From Tigriopus japonicus (Eukaryota > Arthropoda > Copepoda > Harpacticoida > Harpacticidae), in assembly GCA_010645155.1 (NCBI GenBank), contig CM021318.1:2163036-2227035 (forward strand): 64,000 bases of DNA, in the 5' to 3' direction. The translations under genes were made by a program, and so were the position numbers. The notes under the pieces were generated by a model, which ran no database searches, was not told where the DNA came from, and saw only the letters and a program-made list of their open reading frames with translations. This document shows positions 1-11,200 of the stretch, in pieces (position 1 is the first letter of the stretch; each line of letters starts with the position of its first letter).

Positions 1-909
1 ATCCTCTTTCGAATCACTTTTTTCGTTAGGACTCGGAGTCGTGACCGAAATCCCGGATTCGACGGGTTTCTCGTTGACAATCTCATTTTCGACCGCTTTA
101 TCGTTGATAACGGCGTTTTCGACCGGTTTATCGTTAGTAACTTCGGTTTCGACCGGTTTATCGTTGATAACCGGGGTTTCGACCGGTTTATCGTTGGTAA
201 CTTCGGTTTCGACCGGTTTATCGGCGGTCAATTCATTTTTAACCTGTATCAGTTGGGAAGGGTACTCATCTTTGACCACGGGTTGAACCGCGCCTCTGGG
301 TTTTACCAGCGGCACAATGGTCAAACTCGCGCCAGTCTTCGATTCCGCTTCTTCCGAGTCATCGTCCAACGTGATGACTTCCGGTTCGGCGTTCAGCCAC
401 ACGTCCAAGCTCTCAGTTTCCAATACGCTCTTGACCGCCAAATCCACGTCCTCAAAATCATCTTCGGCGATTTTGGTCGCGACTTTGGCCGCTTTCCGGA
501 TTTTGGCTTGGCGTTTGAGTCGCAAAGCCCGTTTCACCCGCAACGGTTTGGGACTGGATCGCGATTCCAATTCCGATGAAGACGAATCGCCGCCGGAAAT
601 TCGCGATCGCCGTGACAATCGAGACCGCGTCCAATATCGGCCAATATCATCGCGATTTAATCGCACGCGCCAACGCGTCAAACTGCGGGCCAAATGTTGA
701 GGCACAGTCCGAGCGTTCAAGCGAACCCGGGCTTGAGGGGCGGGCTTGGGGCGGGACAGGCGGGCCCAACATTCGGGCAGGAGGATTTCGCGGACCAACC
801 AAGCGCAAATCGAATCCGAGCCAGGTTGAGGCGAAATCGGGGGTGAAGCCATCAGCGGGTGATGAATCGATGGGGGCGGAGGGGTGGGCGTGGCCACTTG
901 CACTTCCAT
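1..909 (-). CDS. Unrecognised charged repeat protein, N-terminal part (runs off left edge)
   Basis: An uninterrupted minus-strand frame of exactly 303 codons reads from an ATG at 909 to the window edge. The ATG has a good context (TTGACCATGG). The protein starts with a Pro-rich stretch (MEVQVATPTPPPPS), then a Trp/Arg-rich basic segment (about residues 35-150, including ICAWLVREILLPECWARL), an acidic patch (LDDDSEEAE) and, near residues 225-290, six copies of a ten-residue repeat of the type NDKPVETEVT/NDKPVETPVI. Plus-strand open frames here are shadows of the repeat. I do not recognise the family. It could be a chromatin or scaffold protein, but no catalytic motif is visible. The start is uncertain because the frame stays open upstream with no further ATG nearby, so a 5' exon junction is possible. 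Confidence 0.6.
   Translation of the reverse strand, partial: MEVQVATPTPPPPSIHHPLMASPPISPQPGSDSICAWLVREILLPECWARLSRPKPAPQARVRLNARTVPQHLARSLTRWRVRLNRDDIGRYWTRSRLSRRSRISGGDSSSSELESRSSPKPLRVKRALRLKRQAKIRKAAKVATKIAEDDFEDVDLAVKSVLETESLDVWLNAEPEVITLDDDSEEAESKTGASLTIVPLVKPRGAVQPVVKDEYPSQLIQVKNELTADKPVETEVTNDKPVETPVINDKPVETEVTNDKPVENAVINDKAVENEIVNEKPVESGISVTTPSPNEKSDSKED
53..236 (-). repeat. 30-bp tandem coding repeat (10-aa units)
   Basis: About six units with a 30-bp period, for example tttcgaccggtttatcgttg on the plus strand. On the minus strand they read as decapeptides alternating between NDKPVETEVT and NDKPVETPVI. Outer units are degenerate (NDKAVENEIV, NEKPVESGIS). The period is a multiple of three and lies inside the frame of the charged protein, as expected for a protein-level repeat. 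Confidence 0.8.
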
Positions 910-2900
910 GGTCAATAAATCAATGGGGGTGGCGCATGCTGAGCGGAGAAATCTTGATCCACGGCTTTCTTTTCCGTCTCTGTTGTAGCTGGATGAAATC
1001 AATGGTGAAACAACAACGAAGAGGAACAACTGGGTGTCAACACTCAGGGTGGCCAATTTGATGAGAACGAAGTGTGGCTTTGATCCGTTTTGATGCCAGA
1101 TTCTCGAAATGAAGTGAATTTGTAAAAATTTACACAAGTTATAAATGCGTGGCTGGCATTCTTCGTCCGATTGATGGAAAAAGAAGATCTGAAAGAAATT
1201 GAAAGACGAGTTTTGAGCAAAGCGGTGAACGCCGAGAAGCCCTGACGATCAGCTGAGCCCGTGTCGATAGTTGAGGGGGGCTGTCTGGAAGTTGGCCTTG
1301 AAGAGGGGGGAGGGAGATGTCCCTGGCATCGAGGTGACGACATCGCTTTGAGAAATGAATACACGAGAGAAAAAAAATCGTTAAAACTCGGCCTTTTCGT
1401 GCTTTTTTTTTGATCTATTTTAATACAGACCGCCATGTTGATAAGTGTTCTTTTCAAAATGTAACTAATCTTGATTCTTATATCTTTACCAGAATTTATT
1501 TCTTTCAAAGCGCAAACATTGCTCAGGTGAGCGTTTTAAGTTATACCGCTAGTGGCACTAAAATAGGGCCGTCGGCTGTGGTGACTTGCTCAGTCCATTT
1601 TGGTAAGTTCCAGTCATTTCAATTTTAGCGTGAAATCGATGAGTCGGCAATTACAATATAATCGACTTTAATTACAAAAACATGATGATTACGTTTTTTG
1701 AATTTAGAATGAATGTGAATGTAAGTTTACTTGTAGAATCATTACTTGTCAAATACACTTTCAGGAAGTGCCAATTATTAAATAAATAAATAGTTTAAGT
1801 CATTACTTCAAATTTGTTAGCTCAAGTCCCAATCATAACAAAACACAATTTGTTTCTGTCAAACCAAATCTGGCCTTTTTATTGATTTTAGCACAACACG
1901 TTCGAAAAGTTTTGGCAGCACTTTATTGATCTTTTGTTAGGAGTCAGGACCTCCCATCATCACCATTTTTTGGACATGGAAAATCCTCTTTTAGGTTAAT
2001 GCAATAAAGCACACATAAATATATAATGTTTATTGTGATATTTCTTATCATTGGACATACAATGTAATTTGTGGTAATTATGTAATTGTGTGGAAGGTCT
2101 GGAATATATTAGTCGGTGTTGGCCGCCATAAAACCTTCTGCTATTACAAAAACAGAATTTGACATCGCTTCCAAAAATAAGTTAAAAGTGCTGATTTGTT
2201 CAGTGGGTTCCAAAGATTTTTTCAATATCTGAAAATATTTCTCAAAAGAAGAGATGAAATAGTTTTCAATTTATTTTTTGGCAGTGTATAATTCTACGGA
2301 TCTCATTTTCTAGTTAGTAAACTGAGCATATTATTAACCAAGTGTAAGCGGAAGCATCTCAACAAAAAATATAGATGGTTTCCAAGGACCCAGAATCATT
2401 TAATGTAAGCTTAAATCGTAAATGACTTGGACTTGCCAAAATGGGCCAAAGCAACTCGGCACAACCAACGGCCCTGATTTCAAGCGCTCACTTGAGCGAC
2501 CTTTGTGCATGTCCTAGATTAACTTCGGTGGTTGGTTACAAGTAGTTATACTTGAAAAGAATTTGCAATCGAAATTTCTTCCATGACAAGACCAAAAACA
2601 ATCATAGGCATGCGATTCTCGGGTTTACACATCAACGCCTCGATATTTGTAGAATTCAACTCCTTGACCATGCGTTAAGGAGGAAAACCAACTGCGTTAA
2701 CCATGAACGATTGACTCATGGTCAGAACAAAAAAAAAAGACCACAAAAATAATCCCTCAGGCTGACGAGAAAGGCGTCCATCACGCTGATAGCGAGTCGA
2801 ACTGCAACGTGATTGGCTCCGACCCCGCAACCTCTCCACGTCTTTCTCCCTTCTGATTGGCCCACGTCCATCCGCACATAAACAACAATAATAATAACGA
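910..2900. other. Intergenic stretch between divergent genes, no gene seen
   Basis: AT-rich from about 1400. Several short open frames (for example 1044-1508 minus, 2552-2752 plus) show no family resemblance, splice partners or good start context. It separates the minus-strand gene starting at 909 from the plus-strand PNGase starting at 2974, so it probably holds both promoters. Confidence 0.5.
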
Positions 2901-2913
2901 CGGTGCTGCCACG

Positions 2914-2925
2914 TTATAATATATA
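2914..2925 (+). promoter_or_regulatory. Candidate TATA box of the PNGase gene
   Basis: The sequence ttataatatata lies 48-59 bp upstream of the PNGase ATG at 2974. This would place initiation about 20-30 bp before the start codon with a very short leader. Based on sequence and position only. Confidence 0.4.
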
Positions 2926-2973
2926 CCGGCCATTCGGCAAACTACTCCTGACCTTTGACATCTCGCTCTCTTC

Positions 2974-5900
2974 ATGGATTATCTCGTGGGTCAGCGTTTG
3001 CTCACGTCCCAAGGGCGTCTCATCGACGCCCGGGACCGCTTGTCGGGCTCACCCGTGTGGGCCTTATATTTTTCGGCCCATTGGTGTCCGCCTTGTCGCG
3101 GATTCACGCCCGTGCTCCGCGATGCTTACCGCAATTACGTGTCCGGATTGCCCGCGGGTCAATCTCCGCGAGTTCAGGTTGTGTTCGTGTCCTCGGATCG
3201 CTCGGAAGGCCAACAATTGGAGTATATGCGGGAATCCCACGGCGATTGGCCGGCCGTTCCCGCCGGATCGGCCTTAGCTCAGTAAGTCGGCTTCGGACAA
3301 TCCGGATGAGTCGGAAATGAGAGAGCTAGCTCGATCCATCGATCGCGTTGGTCGAGAATGGAGAAGGCTTCAAGAATTGTTTATTCTAAATGGACCGGTG
3401 CCTCTGAATGAGAGTTTTCATTTGATCAGGAACAGAAATAGAAATAGAGGAAAGATCGGAGTGCTATTGATCATGCATAGCTAAGGCGGGTTATTTATGG
3501 TATTATTGACCATGGGAAACTTAAGCGGAAAAGCGCCAGAATGCCGGAGAGTCGTCCCTGTATTGACCGAGGGAGAAGAAAATGGTTAACGGTTTACAAT
3601 ATAGAGGGATTTGACGCTGGGAGTCGCGAAGATTTTTATAGATTCAATTGGAAGGTTATTTTCTCCGAGAAAGAAAAAGAATCATGCAAAAACAAGATCA
3701 GAAATATTGCCACAAACTTGAATTCAATGTTGGGATATCGAGCGATCGTGTCTAAATATCTAAAAATTTCATTCACCTTTCAACGCCGCACGCACTAACG
3801 CCTTTTATTCTGTTTTTGCCAAAAAGCTAACGCGCGTTCAATGATGACAACCTGAGAACCGCTTTTAATAATTATCGATTGCAAGTGAACGTGAACCGTA
3901 CTTTCCTGTATCGCACGATTCTTAAAACACAACTCCATTCATTCCTATTTTTCTCGATTAGGTCGTTAGGATCGATCTTTGGCGTTCGTGGGATTCCCGC
4001 GTTGATCGTGATCAATGCCTCGGATGGCTCGGTCATCACCAAAGAAGGACGTCAAGATGTGTCCAGTTTAGGCCCTCAGGCCTTTCGTCAATGGGAGGCC
4101 TTAGCCGCCCCTTCGATTGACACCTCCATCGTGAATATGTTGAACGAAAACTCGGCTCAAGTCAAACGAGAAGCCGGAGAGATTCTCTTGAAACTCATCG
4201 GAAACGTTCTCCGTGAGCCTAACAACATCAAGTTCCGTTCCATAAAGTTATCCAATCCCAAAATCGAGTCCAAACTTTTGGTAGCTGCAGGAGCTTTTGA
4301 AATCCTTTTCTCTTTGGGATTTGAAGAGGTAACGGAGTTGTTTTTATTGTGAAAAAGAATGGAAACTCAATCTTTTTTATGTTAGGGAGATGATTCACTG
4401 ATCTTACCACTCGGAGCATCAACTCACGTGCTTCAAACATTCCAATCGGCAATTCAGCGGGTTTTAGGTGAGTTCTCCTGTGATCTTAGTTTGCTAAAGT
4501 TTTACTTACTTATTCGTTAATGGTTTCAGGAAACTCTGATAGTAGCGCCCCAGTTGCCACGCCCTCTTCAGTGCCGACAGCGAGCGCTTCTCCCGCCCCC
4601 GCCTCATCTTCAAGCTCTTCTGAAAAAACTTTTCAGCATTTAGTAAGTGTGCCGAATCAAAATTGGGCTATCCTTCTCATTTGAGTTCTTTTAATGTCTT
4701 ATTTCACAGAGTAAAGAACTTGACTTTTTCCAAAAGTTGGAAGCTGAAAAGAACCACGTGTTGAAATACGAAGACCCTAAAGCCCAATCCTTGGCTCGAC
4801 AAGCTATTCCCGTAGCCAAACTTGAAGAGTTGGCCAAGGCCAAGTTTGATCAAGTAAAGGCCAAAGATCCAAGTGTCAAAGATGCACTTTTGAAAGACTT
4901 GGTGCTTTTGGAGTTATTGCATTGGTTCAAGAACGACTTCTTCACTTGGATGGATGCTCCCAAATGTGATCAATGTGGCGGCAAAACTGAACATGCTGGA
5001 TATCGTGTTCCCACTCAAGTGGAACAAAACGATGGAGCAGGCAGAGTTGAAGGGTAAATATTGAGTTATAAAACTATTTGTGGCTCTCTAGATGCTAACT
5101 GTTTTGAGTATTTTTTTAAATCTATGCATTCATCCCAAGATGACCATGACCATTTTTTGTCCTCATTATTATTTTTTGACTTTGATATGGCAAATTTTCA
5201 CTACTAGTAAATGCGTAGAATTTTTAATAAGTAAGCTTCAAATAATTTAACATATACACATTAACGAATCCTCGGTTTACAAGAAAATATTGCACTCGTT
5301 TTCCTTTCAGATATACTTGCTTGACCTGCCAAAAGGAGGTTCGCTTCCCCCGATATCATGGCAAACCCGAAAAGCTTCTCACCACTCGACAAGGTCGTTG
5401 TGGCGAATGGGCCAATTGCTTCGCTCTAATGTGTCGTGCTCTCGGGTTCGATACTCGTCATGTTTTGGATTGGACGGACCATGTGTGGGTGGAGGTGTTC
5501 TCTGAAGCTGAGAATCGCTGGCTCCACGTGGATCCATGTGAAAATGTCTGTGATAAACCATTGACCTACGAAATTGGATGGGGCAAGAAACTCTCTTACG
5601 TGATAGCCGCCTCCAAGGACGAAATCCAGGATGTTAGTTACCGATATTCGTGCGATCACGAGGCGCTTAAAAAGCGTCGAACGGAGGTGCGCGAAAATTG
5701 GCTCACCCAAACGCTTTTGAAATTGACCAAGGATTGTCAGAAAGACTTGGATCCCGAAAGGATCAAGGTTCTTACTGAAAGAAGGTTCGTTTGAAATGCA
5801 AGAAAGTCTGTAATGTCTGTAAATGAGACCTTCCTTGTGTTTGGAACTGGAGACCAACTTTTTCAATTTTCAATGGAATCTAATGCCAAGCTCAAAACTT

Positions 5901-7566
5901 ATGCCCTTTCAAATTTTGGCTGAAAAGATGCGGAATGCTGGATATTCCAATAATATTGGAAAAATTATCAGAAAAGGGCAAGCCCATTCATTCTCTGAAG
6001 GATTATGTAGTGAGTTGTGACAGAGCATAACTTTTAACTCAAGCGTAAAAATTGACTTGAAAATTGAAGTTCTGATTCTTCAAGAAACGGATATTATCTC
6101 ACGTAAAGGAAAGCGTTTGATTTTATAGAGAGAGAATTGTGAGGCCTCGGATCGAACCCATGGTACAGGATATGGCTTGCTTTTGTTGTTTAAATCCATT
6201 AAATCCATCTCCCTTTTTTAGGTCAAACAAAGAAAATTATTATCAGTACAAGAATAAGTTTGACCGAATATGGGCAAAGAGAACAAAGTTCATGATTGAT
6301 AGTCAGGTTTTCGTCTCCGATTTCAGGTTGATTGAGTTGGTTCAGTTGATGAGTCCCATGGACAAATCCAAAATCGATCCCAATGAACTTGTGGGTCGCC
6401 AATCGGGATCGACAGCTTGGCGAATGGCACGCGGAGAAATGGGATTGGGACTCGAAAGTTTCACCCAGAACGTGTGGAAGTTGACTGATCATGAAATCGA
6501 GAGCAAAACCTTCCATTTGGAGTACAACGTGGTTCGCAATGAATACAGACGCATTTCCAATCATGACGAAGTCATTTCTGGTTGGGAAAAGGGCGTTTGC
6601 GAAGCCGAAAATATCATGCGAAAATTGGAAGCGGATTGGAAGCAGTGCTATTTGGCCAGAAGAGGTAAGATGTATGGTTTAACATGTTTCGAAGCCACCA
6701 TCTGGAAGCTCCATTTCTTTTAGAGGGTGCCTCCAAATCCTCGATCAAGTGGGAATTGAACCTCGAGAATTCGAAGCTATCGGTCCAATCGGTGGAACTC
6801 CACATTGAAAGCAGCATTTTTGGAAATGGGAGAGTACTATGGCAATTATGCGGGGGAAACACGTGTCTTTTGCCATCTTCGGGTAAGATTCTGACTCAGC
6901 GTAAAAAGGAGAAGCGATATATTAGCAAGATTGTTATCGGACTTCTTGAAAAACTTAAGCTACCCAAAAGGACCACTGTATTTCTCGTTAAGTCATCCTT
7001 GGTTGACTGGGTATACGTATTAGTGATGGACCGAAAAGGCTCTTAACCGAAACCGAAACGGAAACCGAAATCAGCTGACTATAGAATCATATATATGCAA
7101 AATTCATTTTAGAAATTTAAATTGCTAAAGATTTTGGATATTTGCTAAATTAAAAAAAAATCGGAAACTTATGTTTCAGAGATTTTTAGACCAAAAAGAA
7201 TTTTCGATTTTGCTGTCACACTCCATCCTTTATAGTACCAAAACCAAAACTTTAAACCGAAATTCGGCCGAAAGCGTTGTCGGTTCATCACTGAAACGTG
7301 TTGATCGTCCTCAGAAATACGGTATTTCTTGTGTAGGCTCACAAATACGAAGTAGCATTTTCTCATTATTATGTTGTTTTCTTTCAGGAACTACACTGAA
7401 AAGCGAAGCCTTGAGTGGTTCCAAGAAAGTCTCGATAACGGCTCATTTATCTGGAGGAGAAGGCGAGAATGCGTGGCAATCCACCCAATTATTCCGAACT
7501 CCATCAGAGGGTGAAGCCAAAGACGATTGCAAATTTCGATTCGTGGTCAAACTCAAAGAGGACTAA
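2974..7566 (+). CDS. NGLY1: Peptide:N-glycanase (NGLY1/PNGase) with N-terminal thioredoxin domain
   Basis: Cytosolic PNGase removes N-glycans from misfolded glycoproteins exported from the ER. Exons: 2974-3281, 3962-4328, 4386-4467, 4530-4642, 4710-5053, 5311-5784, 6327-6664, 6724-6882, 7388-7566. They sum to 2364 nt (787 aa) with consistent phases. Domains: a nucleoredoxin-like thioredoxin fold (about 1-130) with WCPPC at residues 37-41 and the cis-proline loop GIP at 113-115; PUB (about 150-252); a Ser/Ala/Pro linker; the transglutaminase-like core with Zn cysteines 376, 379, 408 and 411 and catalytic Cys435 (GRCGEWAN), His462 (DHVWVEV) and Asp479 (HVDPCEN); and a C-terminal PAW domain containing WRMARGEMG upstream and AWQSTQLFR near the end. 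It is longer than human NGLY1 (654 aa) because of the thioredoxin module. The exon 6 donor (GTTCGT) is weak. Intron 8 carries a hAT-like MITE. The gene is convergent with the YEATS gene. Confidence 0.93.
7021..7293. mobile_element. hAT-like MITE in PNGase intron 8
   Basis: The left end tagtgatggaccgaaaagg and the reverse complement of the right end (cagtgatgaaccgacaacg) are terminal inverted repeats. The flanking 8-mers atacgtat (7013-7020) and aaacgtgt (7294-7301) agree at 6 of 8 positions, fitting an aged 8-bp hAT target-site duplication. There is no transposase frame, and the interior is AT-rich with repeated ccgaaa motifs. It lies wholly within the intron 6883-7387. Confidence 0.65.
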
Positions 7567-8133
7567 ACTGGAAAGATCCGCGATAATGATAAATATGCTG
7601 TTTTGATGATCAAATTTCGAGCTCCCTGTTATTTTTATACACTTTATTTAGCGACCACAATATAGAATGGTATCAAGTATCAACTGAACCGAGTACTGTG
7701 TAAGATTGATCCACTCAGCAATGTTTTCAAGATAATTCCAAGTATTTGATCAAGTTGGTTGTTGTTGTTGTGGTGGTTGGTTGGTTGGTAGGTAGGTATC
7801 TGGATTGGCATGTGAGAATATCACAGGTTTTGATTGATTTCACTGGATTTTCATACATTTCTTCAATAACGACACAAAGAGAAAGAGTGAGAGAGAAAGA
7901 AAGAGAGCAATGAACGTGTGGTGATATGAGCTTGAAAATTGTACTTTCAAATTGGATCCAGACTTCATGGGTGATCAGGGAGAGGTTGTTAGTGGGTAGA
8001 GTTGAGGAGAAAAACATGGTTGATGATGCCGGCAAGCCGTCACGTGGAATAACCCGAAGAGTTCTGACAAAAGTTGATTCAAATGGCCTGCCTCTTCCGT
8101 TTTTTGCTCTTCTTTCGCTTCTTCTTCTTCACT
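7567..8133. other. Intergenic region between convergent 3' ends
   Basis: It holds the PNGase 3' UTR and a low-complexity microsatellite. No coding sequence was recognised. The plus-strand frame 7926-8174 is not supported. Confidence 0.5.
7755..7799. repeat. GTT/GGTT/GGTA microsatellite
   Basis: Simple sequence of gttg, then ggtt, then ggta units, just downstream of the PNGase gene. Confidence 0.8.
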
Positions 8134-8139
8134 TTATTA
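8134..8139 (-). terminator. Candidate poly(A) signal of the YEATS gene
   Basis: Plus-strand tttatt reads AATAAA on the minus strand, about 100 bp past the stop codon at 8241-8243. Confidence 0.5.
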
Positions 8140-8240
8140 TTGGCATCACTTTGATGAGGGTGGTTAATAATTAAATTACTTTCATTATTTTTAGTATTGC
8201 CGCCGTCCTCGTCCAAGATCGAGCTTGGCTTAAGCGTGGG

Positions 8241-11200
8241 TCATACTTGGATGTCCAAACATTGCTGGATCTTCTCAACCGTTTGTCGATCCAAAAGACA
8301 CAAATCGAAATCGAACGTTTTGGATTTGGCGGAAAAGCATCCCGTTTGTTGAATGAGCGAGATCACGGCGGCCAAATTGTCATTGGATTGAGGATTGGAT
8401 ATCCGATCTTGGATGGTTTGTAGCAAATGGATGTATTCGGGTGTGAATTCCGACACCTCGGGATAGTCTTGATGGTGTTCTTGGACAGGACTATCAGAGG
8501 GAAGTTTGTCTTCTTCGGATTTGATTTTCTCGTGTTTGACACGTTTATTGGATGGTTTGTCAGCATCTCGGCCTTCCAAGTGGGTCGAATCCTTGTCTTC
8601 CTCGAAGAGATCGTTGCTAGTTCGTTTCTTATTGGTGTGGTTAGTAATGCTGTTGGGAGACGACTTGGCCACGACGACGTCCTTCTTGTTGTTTGACTCG
8701 TTCTCGTCATTGGACTCGTCCTCATTCATCACGGATGAGGACGTGCTACCCAGAGGACTGATCAGATTGAAGTCCAGCTTGTCGTCGAGGCCGACACCAT
8801 TCACAGGGGGAGGAGAAGCGGGCACATATCTGAAAACCATATTTTGGCATAAACAATTATGAAACGACAAAGCTAGAAACATTCCAGTGGTAAATTTAAT
8901 TTTTCCTGTTTGTTCTGAAAAGCAACGTTTTAATTTCTGCGGGAACCTCCGAATTGTATGTTCGGTGGGGAAGCATGATTTAAGATTACTTGAAGGAGAT
9001 TTAAAATCGTTCCGATGCTGGTTTTGTATTCAACTTTCAACATTGGAAAAAGGATCTTGAAACGCATTTGAAAATAGCACGTCAACTCTTTTTTTTTATT
9101 TTTTGCTTCTGAAGAAATAAGCTGAATTTTTGAATAAGCTTTCCTTGTGAAAAATGGTATTGTTACCAATTTGTCGTGCAAATAAATTGTGCACATTTTT
9201 ATTTTTTCAAGACCAGGATGAAAATTGAACTGTCCGAAGAATTCCTGCTTCTTTTAATTGACCTCAGCCTTCATGGCAGCCTTATTTAATGGCTTGCGAA
9301 ATGACTTTAAAACGTTGCTATGGTAATATAAAATAATTCCCCATTGATGAAATTTTTCTACGAGGGGTATCCAGACTGTAAGTAGACCGGAATTGTAACT
9401 TGTTTTTTTTTTCATTTTGGAGCAATGTCAAGACTTTGAAATGAAACTTCATCTCTTTAAAGCACACGTGATTTTTTCAAGTGTTTCTGTTAAGCAAACT
9501 TATTCGAAGTTATGTTTTAATTACATAAAGAATGTTGGACGACCCATCTAAACATAGAAAATAAGCATCAAGAGCAAGCAAAAACGCATAAATTGTGTTG
9601 TAACTTATAAAGTCTTACATCGAATCTTAATATTTCCTGTTCACCAAATATTCATATATAAGTATGAGCCAATGTTTACTTTACGAAATATTAAATTTTA
9701 ATCAGTTTCTCGCTTTTGACATCCATTTTTTGAAACCTGCAGGAGTCGCCCAACATATTTTCTCTAGTGACAGTGTATTTTCGAACATGGTTGTCCACCA
9801 TCAAAACATGTAAAATAACATCTATCTAGTCGTAACAGATAAATTTTCATTACAATTTTTAACACAAATCTGAAAATCATGTATTGTATAGTGATGGGAA
9901 TCAAGGCTCTTTTTGGCCCGGTGCTGCCAAATTGGTACTTTCTCAGATTTTGTGTTCAAAAAGCTCAACACAAATATACATTACGAAAAGCAAGACAAAA
10001 ACATCAAGTCAAAAATAGCAGCACTTAAAGCTTGCTTCCCATCACTAGTATTCTAACCAGTTACAAGTCCCAGTCTATTTATTGTCTGTATACCCCTCGT
10101 ATTTGTCTCCAAACACGTTCTCTCATAATTGCTTACCTGATAGGGGAAGTTGATCGGGAAGAAACCGGTGAACTTGATGAAGATGACAAAGGCGATGCCG
10201 GAGCAGGTGATTTAGCCGTCACATTAGTGGGCGTGGCTTTGGCCTGGCTAGCACTGGGTTGTTGCTGTCCACTCATTGCACTGCCCGACCTATGCCCATT
10301 ACTACTATTGACCATCACAGGACTGGGAGAGCGACTCCGCGAGGACACGGACACCGATCGAGGTGAAGAGGAATGAGATCTTGAGCTAAGAGTCGGACTT
10401 GCCGGTGCTTTTGGAGCCGGTGAAATTCCCGATTGAGGCGTCTTCATGAGAGTGGCCGCGGCTGAGCGTTTTGGAAGTGGGGATTTCTTATTCGAGATCG
10501 GTGGAGATGGAGAGGCATAAGGCGACGAGACGTTTCCGCTTTCAGAAGGAATTGGAGAGGGGGAGGAGGAGCTCTCGTGAGGCATGGAGGCAGGTACTGG
10601 GGGTGGAGCTGAAGCAGGAGCAGGAGGCGGAGAATCCACGACTTTGATCGAGGGACTGGATTCGGTTTTGGAAGGTTTGGATGGGTCATTGGAAGATTTC
10701 TTCTTCTTGGAGCTCTTTTTCTTACCGTCCCGATGATCTTTCTCCTTGTCTTTGTCCTTTTCGCGTTTCTTCTTCTTCTCTTTTTTCTTCTTTTTCTCTT
10801 TCTTGGACTTCTTAGACGAACTTTTGCTTGTGGAAGCCGTGGATTCTTCGGCTTCTTCCTCGCTATCAGACCCGGCCTTGACGCTCTTTTCGTCTTTGGC
10901 TTTGGCCTTGAGGATACCAGCCATGGTGGCAAAGCCTTTGGTCTTTTCTTTCTTGGCAGCTTTGGCCTCGGATTCACGTTTCCGTTTAGCAGATTCCGCT
11001 GCTGCTGCGGCCGCCGCATCTGCGGCAATTTTTTGCTCCTTTTCGATCCGATCTTGTTCCTCTTTTTCCTTTCGTTTCCTCTCCTTCTCTTTCCGAAGCT
11101 TTTCCTTCTCCTTCCTTTCCTGTTCTTCGCGTTCCTTTCGTTCCTTTTCCTCTCGAGCTAGACGCTCGCGTTCCTCTTTTTCTCTTCGTTCCTTTTCTTC

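Noticed and set aside
41..1061. Plus-strand open frames at the left edge, including a Ser/Thr-rich repeat protein
   Set aside because: They are antisense shadows of the minus-strand charged repeat protein, whose frame is open for 303 codons with a good start context.
6120..6180. tRNA-like B-box (gggttcgatcc on the minus strand)
   Set aside because: The surrounding bases do not form a T-stem or cloverleaf.
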